Source: Eubacteriales bacterium
Lineage (GTDB): Bacteria; Bacillota; Clostridia; Saccharofermentanales; DTU023
Direction: 5' to 3'
Assembly (NCBI GenBank): GCA_030532065.1
Contig: JAUNLW010000010.1
Coordinates: 1-51,259, forward strand
DNA length: 51,259 bases
Within the stretch, counting starts at the first letter, position 1, and each line of letters starts with the position of its first letter. Of the stretch, positions 16,993-25,144 are shown piece after piece. The notes under the pieces were generated by a model. That model was not told the origin of the DNA, did not search any database, and was given only the letters and a program-made list of their open reading frames with translations. The translations under genes and the position numbers were made by a program.

Positions 16993-17760
16993 TTACTCTT
17001 TCTCCAGTGGCAAGCACTTTTCCAAGTGGTAGCGTGGCTTGCCAGCGGTCTTGTTACCGTACTCGATGGCTTCTACTGGGCAATGGCAAATACAGGCCAT
17101 GCAGTGAGTACAGTTTTTGCCCCAGACAGGACGTTTATCAACAAGACTGACATTATTTAAAGGACAGACCGACACACATTTGCCGCAGCCGATACAATTG
17201 GGTTTGGCATAAAAGGCCTTTGCTTTTACGACTACGGGATAAAAAAGTGGGTTTACTATATTACTGTAAAAGCCGTCCATAAAACCAGTGTGCGGTAAGC
17301 TAAAAAGCCTACCGGCAGCTATGATCTGGATCAGGTGATCAATCTCCGGTTCTGCCCTGGCAATAATAGCTTTGGCTTCTTTTACATCGGGCACAGCAAA
17401 AAGGGCAAGATAGTTTTCCGGCATGATTACCTTGGCTGTACCCATATGGATAAATCCTTTGTCGGAGCTAAGCTTGCGGTTATAGCGCTCGGCGTTGCCG
17501 TTTGAATCACCGCAGGTCATAACATACCAAACCTGGCTAACACCTTTTAGTTCTGTCTTGCGCAAAAAATCAGACACCACATGAGGGATCCTCCAGGCAT
17601 AGGTCGGCGTCACTACAACTAATTTGCCGTCAACTTCTATAGCTTCTGAATTATGGTTTTTAATCCGGTCATTGAGGTCTACAAGTTGCTCCTCTAAACC
17701 TGCAGCCAGCCTCTGAGCCACATATTTACTGTTTCCGGTACCACTAAAAAATAAAATCAT
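16993..17760 (-). CDS. EFR1-type flavodoxin-ferredoxin protein
   Basis: A 255-residue fusion of an N-terminal flavodoxin-like domain (about residues 1-160; FMN loop FFSGTGNSKYVAQRL, then TPTYAWRIP) and a C-terminal pair of 4Fe-4S motifs (CIGCGKCVSVCPLNN and CTHCMACICHCPVEAI). This matches the clostridial EFR1 family, which probably moves electrons between flavin and iron-sulfur carriers in the cytoplasm. It is a single-gene unit between repeat island A and the divergent sigma-factor gene. The physiological partner is unknown. Confidence 0.88.
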   Translation of the reverse strand: MILFFSGTGNSKYVAQRLAAGLEEQLVDLNDRIKNHNSEAIEVDGKLVVVTPTYAWRIPHVVSDFLRKTELKGVSQVWYVMTCGDSNGNAERYNRKLSSDKGFIHMGTAKVIMPENYLALFAVPDVKEAKAIIARAEPEIDHLIQIIAAGRLFSLPHTGFMDGFYSNIVNPLFYPVVVKAKAFYAKPNCIGCGKCVSVCPLNNVSLVDKRPVWGKNCTHCMACICHCPVEAIEYGNKTAGKPRYHLEKCLPLEKE

Positions 17761-17878
17761 TGTCCTTCCCTCCTATCCACAGTCTATTATAACTAGCAAG
17801 GTTACAGTTTGAGTTTCCTAACGGTGTACTTATTAGAAGCCCGGAACAAGCTTGGCCCAGAGAACGCGTGGTGAGGAT

Positions 17879-18373
17879 ATGCGAACTAAAGAGGAACTTG
17901 CAAGAATTTATCAAAGGCGTGCGCGCACAGTTTACCTGGTTGCCGTGAGCTATGGTCTGCAAGTAGTCGATTGTGAAGACATCGTGCAAGAAACTTTCAT
18001 CCGTCTTCTGCGCGCTAATCCCGCATTCAATGACGCAGAGCACGAGAAGGCCTGGCTGATTGTCACCGCGGGTAACTTATGCAAGAACTACCTGGCCAAG
18101 AGCGAGCGCAAGAATATTCCGCTGGAAGGCTGGGATGGTCCTGTAGAAACCGGAGAAACCGGATCTGGAGCCTATGATTCAGAACAGCAAATGATTCACT
18201 GTATACGTCAACTGCCAGAGAGATTACGCCTTACCGTCTATCTCTATTACTACGAAAGTTATAACAGCAGGGAAATTGCCGATATGCTAGGCATCCATAG
18301 TGCCAGTGTCAGGCGCAGATTATCGGAAGCCAGGAGGTATCTCAAAGAATTATGGAAAACTTACGAGAAATAG
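17879..18373 (+). CDS. ECF-type RNA polymerase sigma factor
   Basis: A 164-residue sigma-70 family protein with region 2 (DCEDIVQETFIRLLRA, the -10 recognition helix) and region 4 (SREIADMLGIHSASVRRRLSEARRYL, the -35 recognition helix) joined by a short linker, as in extracytoplasmic-function sigma factors. The start is uncertain: the ATG used here has a close GGTGAGG, while an in-frame TTG lies nine codons upstream at 17852. Its 3' end overlaps the next gene by 22 bases, which usually marks a sigma factor with its membrane-bound regulator. Confidence 0.85.
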   Translation: MRTKEELARIYQRRARTVYLVAVSYGLQVVDCEDIVQETFIRLLRANPAFNDAEHEKAWLIVTAGNLCKNYLAKSERKNIPLEGWDGPVETGETGSGAYDSEQQMIHCIRQLPERLRLTVYLYYYESYNSREIADMLGIHSASVRRRLSEARRYLKELWKTYEK

Positions 18374-20901
18374 AATCAGCACTCTACCGCCAGGAGTTAA
18401 ATCGTTTTTCCCCCAGCCAGAGCCAATTAGACCGGATCTGGCAGCGCATCTCCTCTAGCTATGATCAGATAGCAATCACTCAGCCCAGCTTGGCCATAAA
18501 TAGACCCAAGAGAATATCTGAGATGCAGCCACAGGATCAGTACAAAGCTTCTGCCTGGTCTTCTCGCCTGCAACGCTTAAGTGTGGCAGCAGTATTAGTG
18601 TTCGCTTTGTTCACCGGTTTGATTTATTACACAGTTACAAAGCCGGAGGTCAACTTTAATCCACTGAATAGCACTGGCAACAGCCAACAACCGGGGGTTG
18701 ATTCCCAGCCTTTAGCCGTCGCGTCCAAAATAGATAGCTACGACCAGGATAAGCAACAATTAAAGCTGCTCCGCCAGGCCCCATACCCAAACACGCACAT
18801 GGTCTATCCGGAAGATCCGGTCCTGCTTGACCATCCTCTCGCTAAAGATCAAGAGCTGCCTCAAGAACTGCCTGTATATATTCTAGATGACATCATAGCC
18901 CCTAACGGAGCTAATGCCAGCGAACAAGCAGAAGGCATCCCTCTACTATACGAGCCACTTCGCCAAAGCTTAGCCAATGTGAACCAAGCCTTAGCTTGGG
19001 ATCTTGACCTGGATCAAGCTGTAGAAGAAACTCTACCGGAAGGAAGCATGAGTCAGGCAGCCCTCTCAGCGCGCAGCAAAAATGAGAGCAAGGTCGTCAT
19101 GGCAGCTTATGCATCAGAAGGTATTGTGATCTATGTTTTCCCCACTCAGCTATCTGAGCTTAGTGCCGAATGGCCTGAATACACTGTAAAGCAAGCGATA
19201 ATGGAGGACTACCACACACTCGATTTGACTGATCTTCTGCAGCGTGTTAATAGCCAGCAAGGCCCCAGCATGATTGAGCGGATGGATGAAGAAAATCAGA
19301 ACGTCGAATTGCGCCAACAACAAGTAAATACGCTGGTAGAAAACTCACTCCAGAAGGCGCAGGCGGTGACCAAGTCCTGGCAGGATGTATTGCCCTGGTC
19401 AGAAACACAAAAGATTTTGCCCTTTGCTCAGCGTGGCGCATTTGGTCTGCCAGAAGCATTCTATGGTTTGCTCTACAGATTTAGCTATCCTGCCGCAAAC
19501 CCAGAACAGGACTTCCCGGAAGTAATGAATCAGCCGGAGGAGCCTTGGTCTCAAGAATTGCTAAACAGCGTCTTACGCAAAATAACCTGGCATACCAAAA
19601 ACGAGTTAGTTTTGCAAGCGGACGGCTCTTATATGTTGGAACCCTATATGCTACCTGTGCCGGCCAGTTTGACAGAAACTTATCAACAAACTTTCCCAGA
19701 AGTAAGAGCCGATAAAAATTCCACTCTTTTTGAAGCAAGACCCATCGCTTATAGTTTTATTGATTACACTGATCAAGTGAAACATGTGAACGACTACTCC
19801 TTAAAAACGCCGGAAGAAGCCGAAAGCCTAATCTCAGAATCGGTTAGTGCTCCATTAAACGCCAACTGGAAAGTGATTGCCACCGGCATGAGCTATCGGG
19901 AAAGCTTCAGCCACGCTGGATTCCCTCGCTATTTGATTCCCTGTTATGATTTTGTGGTACAAGCAGATTTTGCTGAGATAAATACCATGGAAAACAATGC
20001 TGAGGCAATAGCGAGTGGTTCTGATGCCATGGTAAGTATCCCTGAAACCACGGGAGACTATTCTGAAACCAAGGGAGCTACTTTCGAGATACCGGAGAGC
20101 AATTCTGAATCAGAGGAAGGCAATTCTGCAACAGATGAGCTCAATACGGGCAACGAAATTTTACCCACCCTCCGGATGACTATCTCTATCCCGGCTATTG
20201 ATAGCAATTACTTGCTTTACAAAGGTGAGACCACAGGCAATAAGATCTACTGGGAAAATGAAGCCGGTGAGCCAGTGCTGGAAGAGACCTTGCCGGACGC
20301 TCCAGCTGTTCTCATACCTACGGAAACTCCACCCGCTGAAACACACGAAAGCCGAGTTAAAGGTATCCCAGGAACAGAAGATTCTGACCCTAGCCAAACT
20401 GGACAGTCCAATATTGAGCCGGGAATCAATAGCCAGTCTAATGACGAACAGGGCAATACCAACCAGCCTAATGACGAGCCAGGCAATACTCACCAGGCTA
20501 ATGACGAGCCAGGAACCAATAGTCAGTCTAATGACGGACAGGGCAAAACCAACCAACCTAATGATGAGCCAGGAACCAATCAAGATGGCATACGCCTGTT
20601 CGCCGCAGTGGGAGAAGACGGTAAACTCACCGTCAGCGTCTTTAATAAAAGAACGGACAGCATCAGCATCGGCAGGGATTTCATCCTGCAAAAATGGGAC
20701 GGCAACCAATGGGTAAACGTAACCCCAGCCTATGCCAATACCGATGAGATGCTGTCAATAGAAGCAGGCCAATCGCAAGACCTGAACAATCTAATTTCTA
20801 ACTACATTACGTCAGATGAATACCGGGTCCAAAAGTCTGTGTTTCTTGCTGATGGTAGCCAATTGGACCTGGTAGTGGATGTTTGGAAGATTATGTATTA
20901 A
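18352..20901 (+). CDS. Large single-pass membrane protein, likely partner of the ECF sigma factor
   Basis: An 849-residue protein with a cytoplasmic N-terminus of about 75 residues, one membrane helix (about 76-95, LSVAAVLVFALFTGLIYY) and a very large outer part. The topology and the 22-base overlap with the sigma gene suggest an anti-sigma or sensor role, though no zinc-binding HxxxCxxC motif is present. The outer part has an acidic central region, then six decapeptide repeats of the form xNDEPGNTNQ (20407-20586), and a C-terminal domain of about 100 residues (KLTVSVFNKRTDSI ... EYRVQKSVFL) that resembles bacterial Ig-like domains. I know of no close named family; it may link wall or stress sensing to sigma release. 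Confidence 0.7.
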   Translation: MENLREIESALYRQELNRFSPSQSQLDRIWQRISSSYDQIAITQPSLAINRPKRISEMQPQDQYKASAWSSRLQRLSVAAVLVFALFTGLIYYTVTKPEVNFNPLNSTGNSQQPGVDSQPLAVASKIDSYDQDKQQLKLLRQAPYPNTHMVYPEDPVLLDHPLAKDQELPQELPVYILDDIIAPNGANASEQAEGIPLLYEPLRQSLANVNQALAWDLDLDQAVEETLPEGSMSQAALSARSKNESKVVMAAYASEGIVIYVFPTQLSELSAEWPEYTVKQAIMEDYHTLDLTDLLQRVNSQQGPSMIERMDEENQNVELRQQQVNTLVENSLQKAQAVTKSWQDVLPWSETQKILPFAQRGAFGLPEAFYGLLYRFSYPAANPEQDFPEVMNQPEEPWSQELLNSVLRKITWHTKNELVLQADGSYMLEPYMLPVPASLTETYQQTFPEVRADKNSTLFEARPIAYSFIDYTDQVKHVNDYSLKTPEEAESLISESVSAPLNANWKVIATGMSYRESFSHAGFPRYLIPCYDFVVQADFAEINTMENNAEAIASGSDAMVSIPETTGDYSETKGATFEIPESNSESEEGNSATDELNTGNEILPTLRMTISIPAIDSNYLLYKGETTGNKIYWENEAGEPVLEETLPDAPAVLIPTETPPAETHESRVKGIPGTEDSDPSQTGQSNIEPGINSQSNDEQGNTNQPNDEPGNTHQANDEPGTNSQSNDGQGKTNQPNDEPGTNQDGIRLFAAVGEDGKLTVSVFNKRTDSISIGRDFILQKWDGNQWVNVTPAYANTDEMLSIEAGQSQDLNNLISNYITSDEYRVQKSVFLADGSQLDLVVDVWKIMY
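20407..20586 (+). repeat. Six in-frame 30-bp coding repeats
   Basis: Within the sigma-partner gene, six consecutive 30-base units encode decapeptides such as SNDEQGNTNQ, PNDEPGNTHQ and ANDEPGTNSQ. The units are near-identical at DNA level (for example CTAATGACGAGCCAGG), so their number may vary by slippage. The result is a flexible hydrophilic spacer. Confidence 0.85.
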
Positions 20902-21017
20902 ATTCTCTTCTAAATACCTGACCGATAAATGCCTGACCGAGTCACTTCAGTCAAATTGGTTGCTGCCACTTAACTATGTCATATCTATAGTTTACAGCTC
21001 TATAGTTTACAGCTGCT

Positions 21018-21530
21018 CTATAGATAGGTAACTGTCTCGGACAAGGGCTTTCTGCTGTGGTGGTTGGGCAAAGGTCCTGCTCCTTCAGCAGCATAACCCA
21101 AGTCCATGAGTATCACGATTCTTTGATTCTCCGGCAGTTTCAGTTCTTTCGCTAACTCGTCCGGATTGAAACGGTTTAGCCAGCAGCTATCTACACCCTC
21201 GTTTGCCGCGGCGAGCATCATGTGGGTAGCCACAATCGTCACGTCCTCAGCGCCTGAGTTATAGCGGTCACCAAGATAGGTATATACATCATTAATATCA
21301 TAGGCCACGGCCAGCACAGTCGTCGCACCATAGCGGCAGGGAGTCACTTTGTCGACAATGGCCAAGGCCTCTTCTGACTGCAGGACATAGATGCGCTGCA
21401 CTTGTTGGTTCTTAGCGGTAGGAGCCCAGCGTCCGGCTTCCAAAATTGCTTCCAGCTTTTCCGGCTCCAGCTTGCGGTCACTGTATTGTTTGCATGAATA
21501 CCTGTGTTTGACCAAATCTTTAAATTCCAT
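21018..21530 (-). CDS. Nitroreductase-family protein
   Basis: A 170-residue FMN-dependent oxidoreductase of the nitroreductase family. It starts with the classic MEFKDLVKHRYSCKQY segment (FMN-phosphate contact), has RWAPTAKNQQVQRIYV, and the later GVDSCWLNRFNPDEL and VILMDLGYA regions. The ATG is preceded by AGGAGG; upstream in-frame codons lack one. Members reduce nitro compounds, quinones or flavins with NAD(P)H. It stands alone between the sigma-partner gene and the alcohol dehydrogenase gene; the substrate is unknown. Confidence 0.9.
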   Translation of the reverse strand: MEFKDLVKHRYSCKQYSDRKLEPEKLEAILEAGRWAPTAKNQQVQRIYVLQSEEALAIVDKVTPCRYGATTVLAVAYDINDVYTYLGDRYNSGAEDVTIVATHMMLAAANEGVDSCWLNRFNPDELAKELKLPENQRIVILMDLGYAAEGAGPLPNHHSRKPLSETVTYL

Positions 21531-21767
21531 AAAGTAAACCTCCTGTGTTTGAATAACTTTCCCCTGTGCGTTGCATTTTAAATAATACGGCATTATTCAT
21601 AAAAAAACATCATCCAGCTAATTTTCTAGCGCTACGGCAAATAAGGTTTTGCCGCTTCACAGCCAAATTTGTTAGCCAGATAGCCACTAGTCGTCTTTAT
21701 CTAGGCATGCTTGCGGTAGCCTGACCTTAGATTTATATTAAAGAAAGAAAAAGGAGGTAAAACACCC

Positions 21768-22934
21768 ATGCTTAACTATATCCACGACATCCCCACTCGC
21801 ATTTTCTTTGGCGAAGGACAAATTGAACAATTAGCGGCTATTCTCCAGCCATTAGGGAAAAAGGTGCTTCTCTGTTACGGAGGTGGTTCCATCAAAGAAA
21901 ATGGTCTCTACGATACCGTAATGAATATTTTAAATAAAGGCGGATTTGAAGTTTCTGAATTGTCAGGCATTGAGCCTAACCCTCGTATTGGATCTGTTGA
22001 AAGAGGCGTAAAGATCTGTCATGAAAAAGATATCGATGTTCTGTTGGCGGTCGGTGGTGGCAGTACCATTGACTGTGCCAAGGCCGTTGCCGCCGGTGTT
22101 TACTACGAAAATGACCTTTGGGATATGGTTACTTCCGAGCACGACCTGTTAAAAGCGCTGCCTCTTGTAGACATTCTTACACTGAGTGCTACCGGATCAG
22201 AATTTGATCCCGCCGCGGTCATCTCCAACCCTGAAACCAAGGAGAAATTAGGCAACGTTTACACCTACCCCACCGCATCTATCTGTGACCCTACATATAC
22301 TTTCTCAGTTTCCGCCTACCAAACCGCAGCCGGATCCGCCGACATAATGAGCCACGTCTGCGAGGAATATTTTTCTCGCACCATGGACAGCGACTTGTCG
22401 GAAGGCATGGCTGAGACAGTTTTGCGTTCAGTTATGAAGAATTGTCCCCTGGCCATCCAAGAACCAGAAAATTACAACGCCCGAGCCAATCTCATGGCCT
22501 GCGCCTCCATCGCCTGTTCCGGTGTGCTTTCCTACGGCAAAGAAAGCAGCGGTTGGCCCTGCCACGCCATGGAACATGAGTTATCCGCTTACTATGACAT
22601 CACGCATGGTGTAGGCCTGGCTATTCTTACCCCGCGTTGGATGCGCCTGATTCTGAAAAAAGACCCCACAACCACTCCACGCTTCGCGAAATTTGCCCGC
22701 AACGTCATGGGGCTGACCGGAGATGATGAGTCCAAACTCGCCTTTGCTGGCATTGATGCTTTGGAAAAATATTTTATCTCCACCGGCATTCCCATGAACC
22801 TGCAAGATCTCAACATTGGCACGGAACACTTTGAGGAAATGGCCGTCCACGCTAACCGTGGCGGACGCCTTGACGCCTCTTATGTTCCGCTTAGCCAGGA
22901 AGATGTCGTCGCGATTTATAACGATTGTCTGTAA
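21768..22934 (+). CDS. Iron-containing alcohol dehydrogenase (butanol dehydrogenase-like)
   Basis: A 388-residue type III NAD(P)-dependent alcohol dehydrogenase. The nucleotide-binding motif is GGGSTIDCAKAVAAG, and the metal ligands are an aspartate and histidine in SADIMSHVCEEYFS plus histidines in CHAMEHELSAYYDITHGVG. The overall length and the N-terminal TRIFFGEGQIEQL match the YqhD/BdhA group, which reduces aldehydes to alcohols, often NADPH-dependent. A strong AAGGAGG precedes the ATG. It is monocistronic and could serve fermentative alcohol formation or aldehyde detoxification. Confidence 0.92.
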   Translation: MLNYIHDIPTRIFFGEGQIEQLAAILQPLGKKVLLCYGGGSIKENGLYDTVMNILNKGGFEVSELSGIEPNPRIGSVERGVKICHEKDIDVLLAVGGGSTIDCAKAVAAGVYYENDLWDMVTSEHDLLKALPLVDILTLSATGSEFDPAAVISNPETKEKLGNVYTYPTASICDPTYTFSVSAYQTAAGSADIMSHVCEEYFSRTMDSDLSEGMAETVLRSVMKNCPLAIQEPENYNARANLMACASIACSGVLSYGKESSGWPCHAMEHELSAYYDITHGVGLAILTPRWMRLILKKDPTTTPRFAKFARNVMGLTGDDESKLAFAGIDALEKYFISTGIPMNLQDLNIGTEHFEEMAVHANRGGRLDASYVPLSQEDVVAIYNDCL

Positions 22935-23028
22935 GGTATGGTCAAAGGCTTATTTATGAGTACAGAGCTGTTGTGCTAGCCCGGTGAAGTTTTGTAGAAC
23001 AGAGTTGTACTAGCCCGGTGAAGATTTT

Positions 23029-23066
23029 AGTCCAGGGCTGTTTGACAGTCCTGGACTTACCTTTTA
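23029..23066 (+). terminator. Probable terminator after the alcohol dehydrogenase gene
   Basis: Arms AGTCCAGG and CCTGGACT enclose 13 bases and are followed by a weak T tract. Just upstream, CTAGCCCGGTGAAG occurs twice (about 22976 and 23011). Confidence 0.5.
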
Positions 23067-23080
23067 AATCTGAGATTCAA

Positions 23081-23540
23081 TAATCCCCGTAAAATTTGTA
23101 AGTAATGGGTGGCTGTCGCAGCTTTGAATAGCCTTGATCGGGCCGTCTAGATCCGAGTTCTGAGATTTCCCGTAAAGTTTGCAAGTAATGGGTGGTGCCA
23201 AGGGGCAAAGCTGGCTTTTAAGGCCAAGATAGATTGGAAATTCGGGATTACCCGTAGAATTTGCAAGTAATGGGTGATTTTTCCACCCATTATCTGCAGA
23301 TTTGTAGCGGAAACGCAATCCAGCGTTTTACTAAGGTAAGTAAGGACTGGCCTGGCACCCATTATCTGCAGATTTTACGTAGAATCCGAAAAGTCTAATC
23401 TAGACGGTGTTCCACGACCGCTAAGGCCACCCAATATCTGCAGATTTTACGTGGAATCGGAGAAGTCCGATTTAGGTGGTCATCGAAAGTAAGCACAGCC
23501 GGCCTAAGCCACCCAAATTCCTGTTGCACAGGCAACATCC
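23081..23540. repeat. Repeat island B (mirror array of 32-bp cores)
   Basis: Minus cores at 23081-23112, 23164-23195 and 23246-23277, then the centre GGGTGATTTTTCCACCC, then plus cores at 23283-23314, 23355-23386, 23427-23458 and a degenerate one at 23509. Plus cores again lie 72 bases apart. From the second core onward it is collinear with island A at a nearly constant offset of 6504 bases, including its spacers. It fills the gap between the alcohol dehydrogenase and HD-hydrolase genes. Confidence 0.85.
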
Positions 23541-23580
23541 ATCTACGTTATTCCTAATTCCTGTTGCACAGGCAACATCC
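23516..23580. repeat. Two copies of a 25-bp hairpin unit
   Basis: AATTCCTGTTGCACAGGC followed by AACATCC occurs at 23516-23540 and again at 23556-23580. Each copy contains the inverted repeat TGTTGC-ACAG-GCAACA. It abuts the stop codon of the convergent HD-hydrolase gene. Confidence 0.7.
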
Positions 23581-24150
23581 CTACTCAACCCAATCGGCTT
23601 CAGTGGCCTGCATGGCAGCTAAAGTTTCAGACAATAAGGTATCTAATTCCCAACCTAGTGCTTCGGCACCGCTCTTGATGACGTCTCGGTCACAACCAGC
23701 GGCAAAACTCTTGTCTTTGAATTTCTTTTTTACTGATTTCAGGTTCATATCCTGGACCGACTTAGAAGGCCGCATCAGGGCAGCTGCGCAGATGATGCCG
23801 GTCAGTTCATCTACAGCGAAAAGAATTTTTTCCATAATATGTTCTGGTTTGTATACAGAACCGGTCATGCCATAACCGTGAGAAGTAGTGGAGCGAATAA
23901 TGCTCTCATCCAAATCCTCTGCGCGCATGAGTTCGACTTGCTTCACACAGTGCTCATCCGGATACATCTCAAAATCCAGGTCATGCAATATACCTACCAC
24001 TTGCCAGAAGTCTCGGTTTTCCGGATCGTATTTGTCAGCGAATTGAGCCAATACCGCACCGACTGTCTTGCCGTGCTTAATGTGGAAAGGCTCTTGGTTG
24101 TACTTTTTCAGGAGTTCTAAAGCCTCTTGCAAATTTGGAATATAAGTCAT
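23581..24150 (-). CDS. HD-domain hydrolase
   Basis: A 189-residue cytoplasmic protein of the HD phosphohydrolase superfamily. Metal-binding residues are seen in FHIKHGKTV, in GILHDLDFEMYPDEHC (the HD pair) and in TTSHGYGMTG, with a later aspartate in VDELTGII. Relatives act on nucleotides or other phosphate esters, but many members of this small clostridial group have no proven substrate. A ribosome binding site (AAAGGA) stands eight bases before the ATG. It lies upstream of the methyltransferase stop region on the same strand order but with an independent-looking gap. Confidence 0.85.
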   Translation of the reverse strand: MTYIPNLQEALELLKKYNQEPFHIKHGKTVGAVLAQFADKYDPENRDFWQVVGILHDLDFEMYPDEHCVKQVELMRAEDLDESIIRSTTSHGYGMTGSVYKPEHIMEKILFAVDELTGIICAAALMRPSKSVQDMNLKSVKKKFKDKSFAAGCDRDVIKSGAEALGWELDTLLSETLAAMQATEADWVE

Positions 24151-24234
24151 TTTATGGTCCTTTCTTAAGGTCGATAGTGTTAGAACGTGGCGATAGTTAG
24201 CTTTTTGAGATAGAAGCCCAAGACCACCACGACA

Positions 24235-24852
24235 TTACTTCTCAATTCTGATTATGCCGGCGCAGAAAGAAGCTTTTTGGAAACGGAGTTGAGGGAAATT
24301 TTGTTTAAGCTCATCAATTATAAAATAGATCTCCTCCTCATCCCATTCCTCACCTGCCATTTCTCTACAGCGCTGCTGATCTTCTTGGGTTTCAAAAGCT
24401 ATATCACCAATAAGAATTTCCCCATGATCACGCAACAGTTCAAGTAATTCATTAATAAAGCTAATTTTCTTAGGCTTGGTTAGGTGGTGTAAAGAATAAG
24501 TTGCCACGATGAAGTCGTAAGCCTCATGCCTGAGCGGCTCCACTAAACCGGTGGACAGATCTCCTTGATAAAGTTGCGCCTCCGGCATCTTCTCAGATGC
24601 CAAATCAATCATGCTTTTTGAGAAGTCCTGACCGTAGATGTGGCAACCGTGCTCATATAGTTTAGTGGTCAACGTGCCAGTGCCAAAGCCCAAATCCAGT
24701 ACCATGGCGTTAGGCTTTTGCATAATGATCTGAAAAATACTCCCGAGCACGTCTTTGTATCCGGCAAAGGGATAAGTATTCTCTTCGTCTGACAGGCCGA
24801 CACTGTGATCATAACCATCAGCCCACAGGTCAAATCCTCTGTTATCAAGCAT
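24235..24852 (-). CDS. Class I SAM-dependent methyltransferase
   Basis: A 205-residue Rossmann-fold methyltransferase. Motif I is VLDLGFGTGTLT, the acidic loop after beta-2 is IYGQDFSKSMIDLA, and the post-motif region is YDFIVATYSLHHLTKP, typical of small-molecule methyltransferases of the Methyltransf_25/11 type. The start follows an AGGAG at a rather long distance. Nothing in the neighbourhood (feoB upstream behind a terminator, HD hydrolase downstream) identifies the substrate. Confidence 0.85.
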   Translation of the reverse strand: MLDNRGFDLWADGYDHSVGLSDEENTYPFAGYKDVLGSIFQIIMQKPNAMVLDLGFGTGTLTTKLYEHGCHIYGQDFSKSMIDLASEKMPEAQLYQGDLSTGLVEPLRHEAYDFIVATYSLHHLTKPKKISFINELLELLRDHGEILIGDIAFETQEDQQRCREMAGEEWDEEEIYFIIDELKQNFPQLRFQKASFCAGIIRIEK

Positions 24853-25020
24853 ACTAACTTAGTTACTCCTCTTATTCATTTGTTTCGTCTGAGTTATCCG
24901 ATTCGTTTGGGTTATCCGACATCTGAATTCTCTCCAAATCCCTGCTGTCCAAATTTTCTCACTAACTTCTCTATCTCAATTTTGTTGCTTTTTTCAATAT
25001 AAGGCAAGAAGTGTCAACTC

Positions 25021-25067
25021 AAAAGAGGGCCAGACCCCGAGGCTGCTTGCGACAACCTCAGGGTCTG
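25021..25067 (-). terminator. Terminator of the feo operon
   Basis: Arms CAGACCCCGAGG and CCTCAGGGTCTG (one G-T pair) form a strong stem; the minus strand then reads CTCTTTTG. It lies about 80 bases past the feoB stop. Confidence 0.8.
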
Positions 25068-25144
25068 ACCTTCGGAAAAGAGAGGAAATAGAGGAAATAT
25101 GTGAAGATGAAATATGGGGAGATGAAATAAGTAGTTTCTATCAG

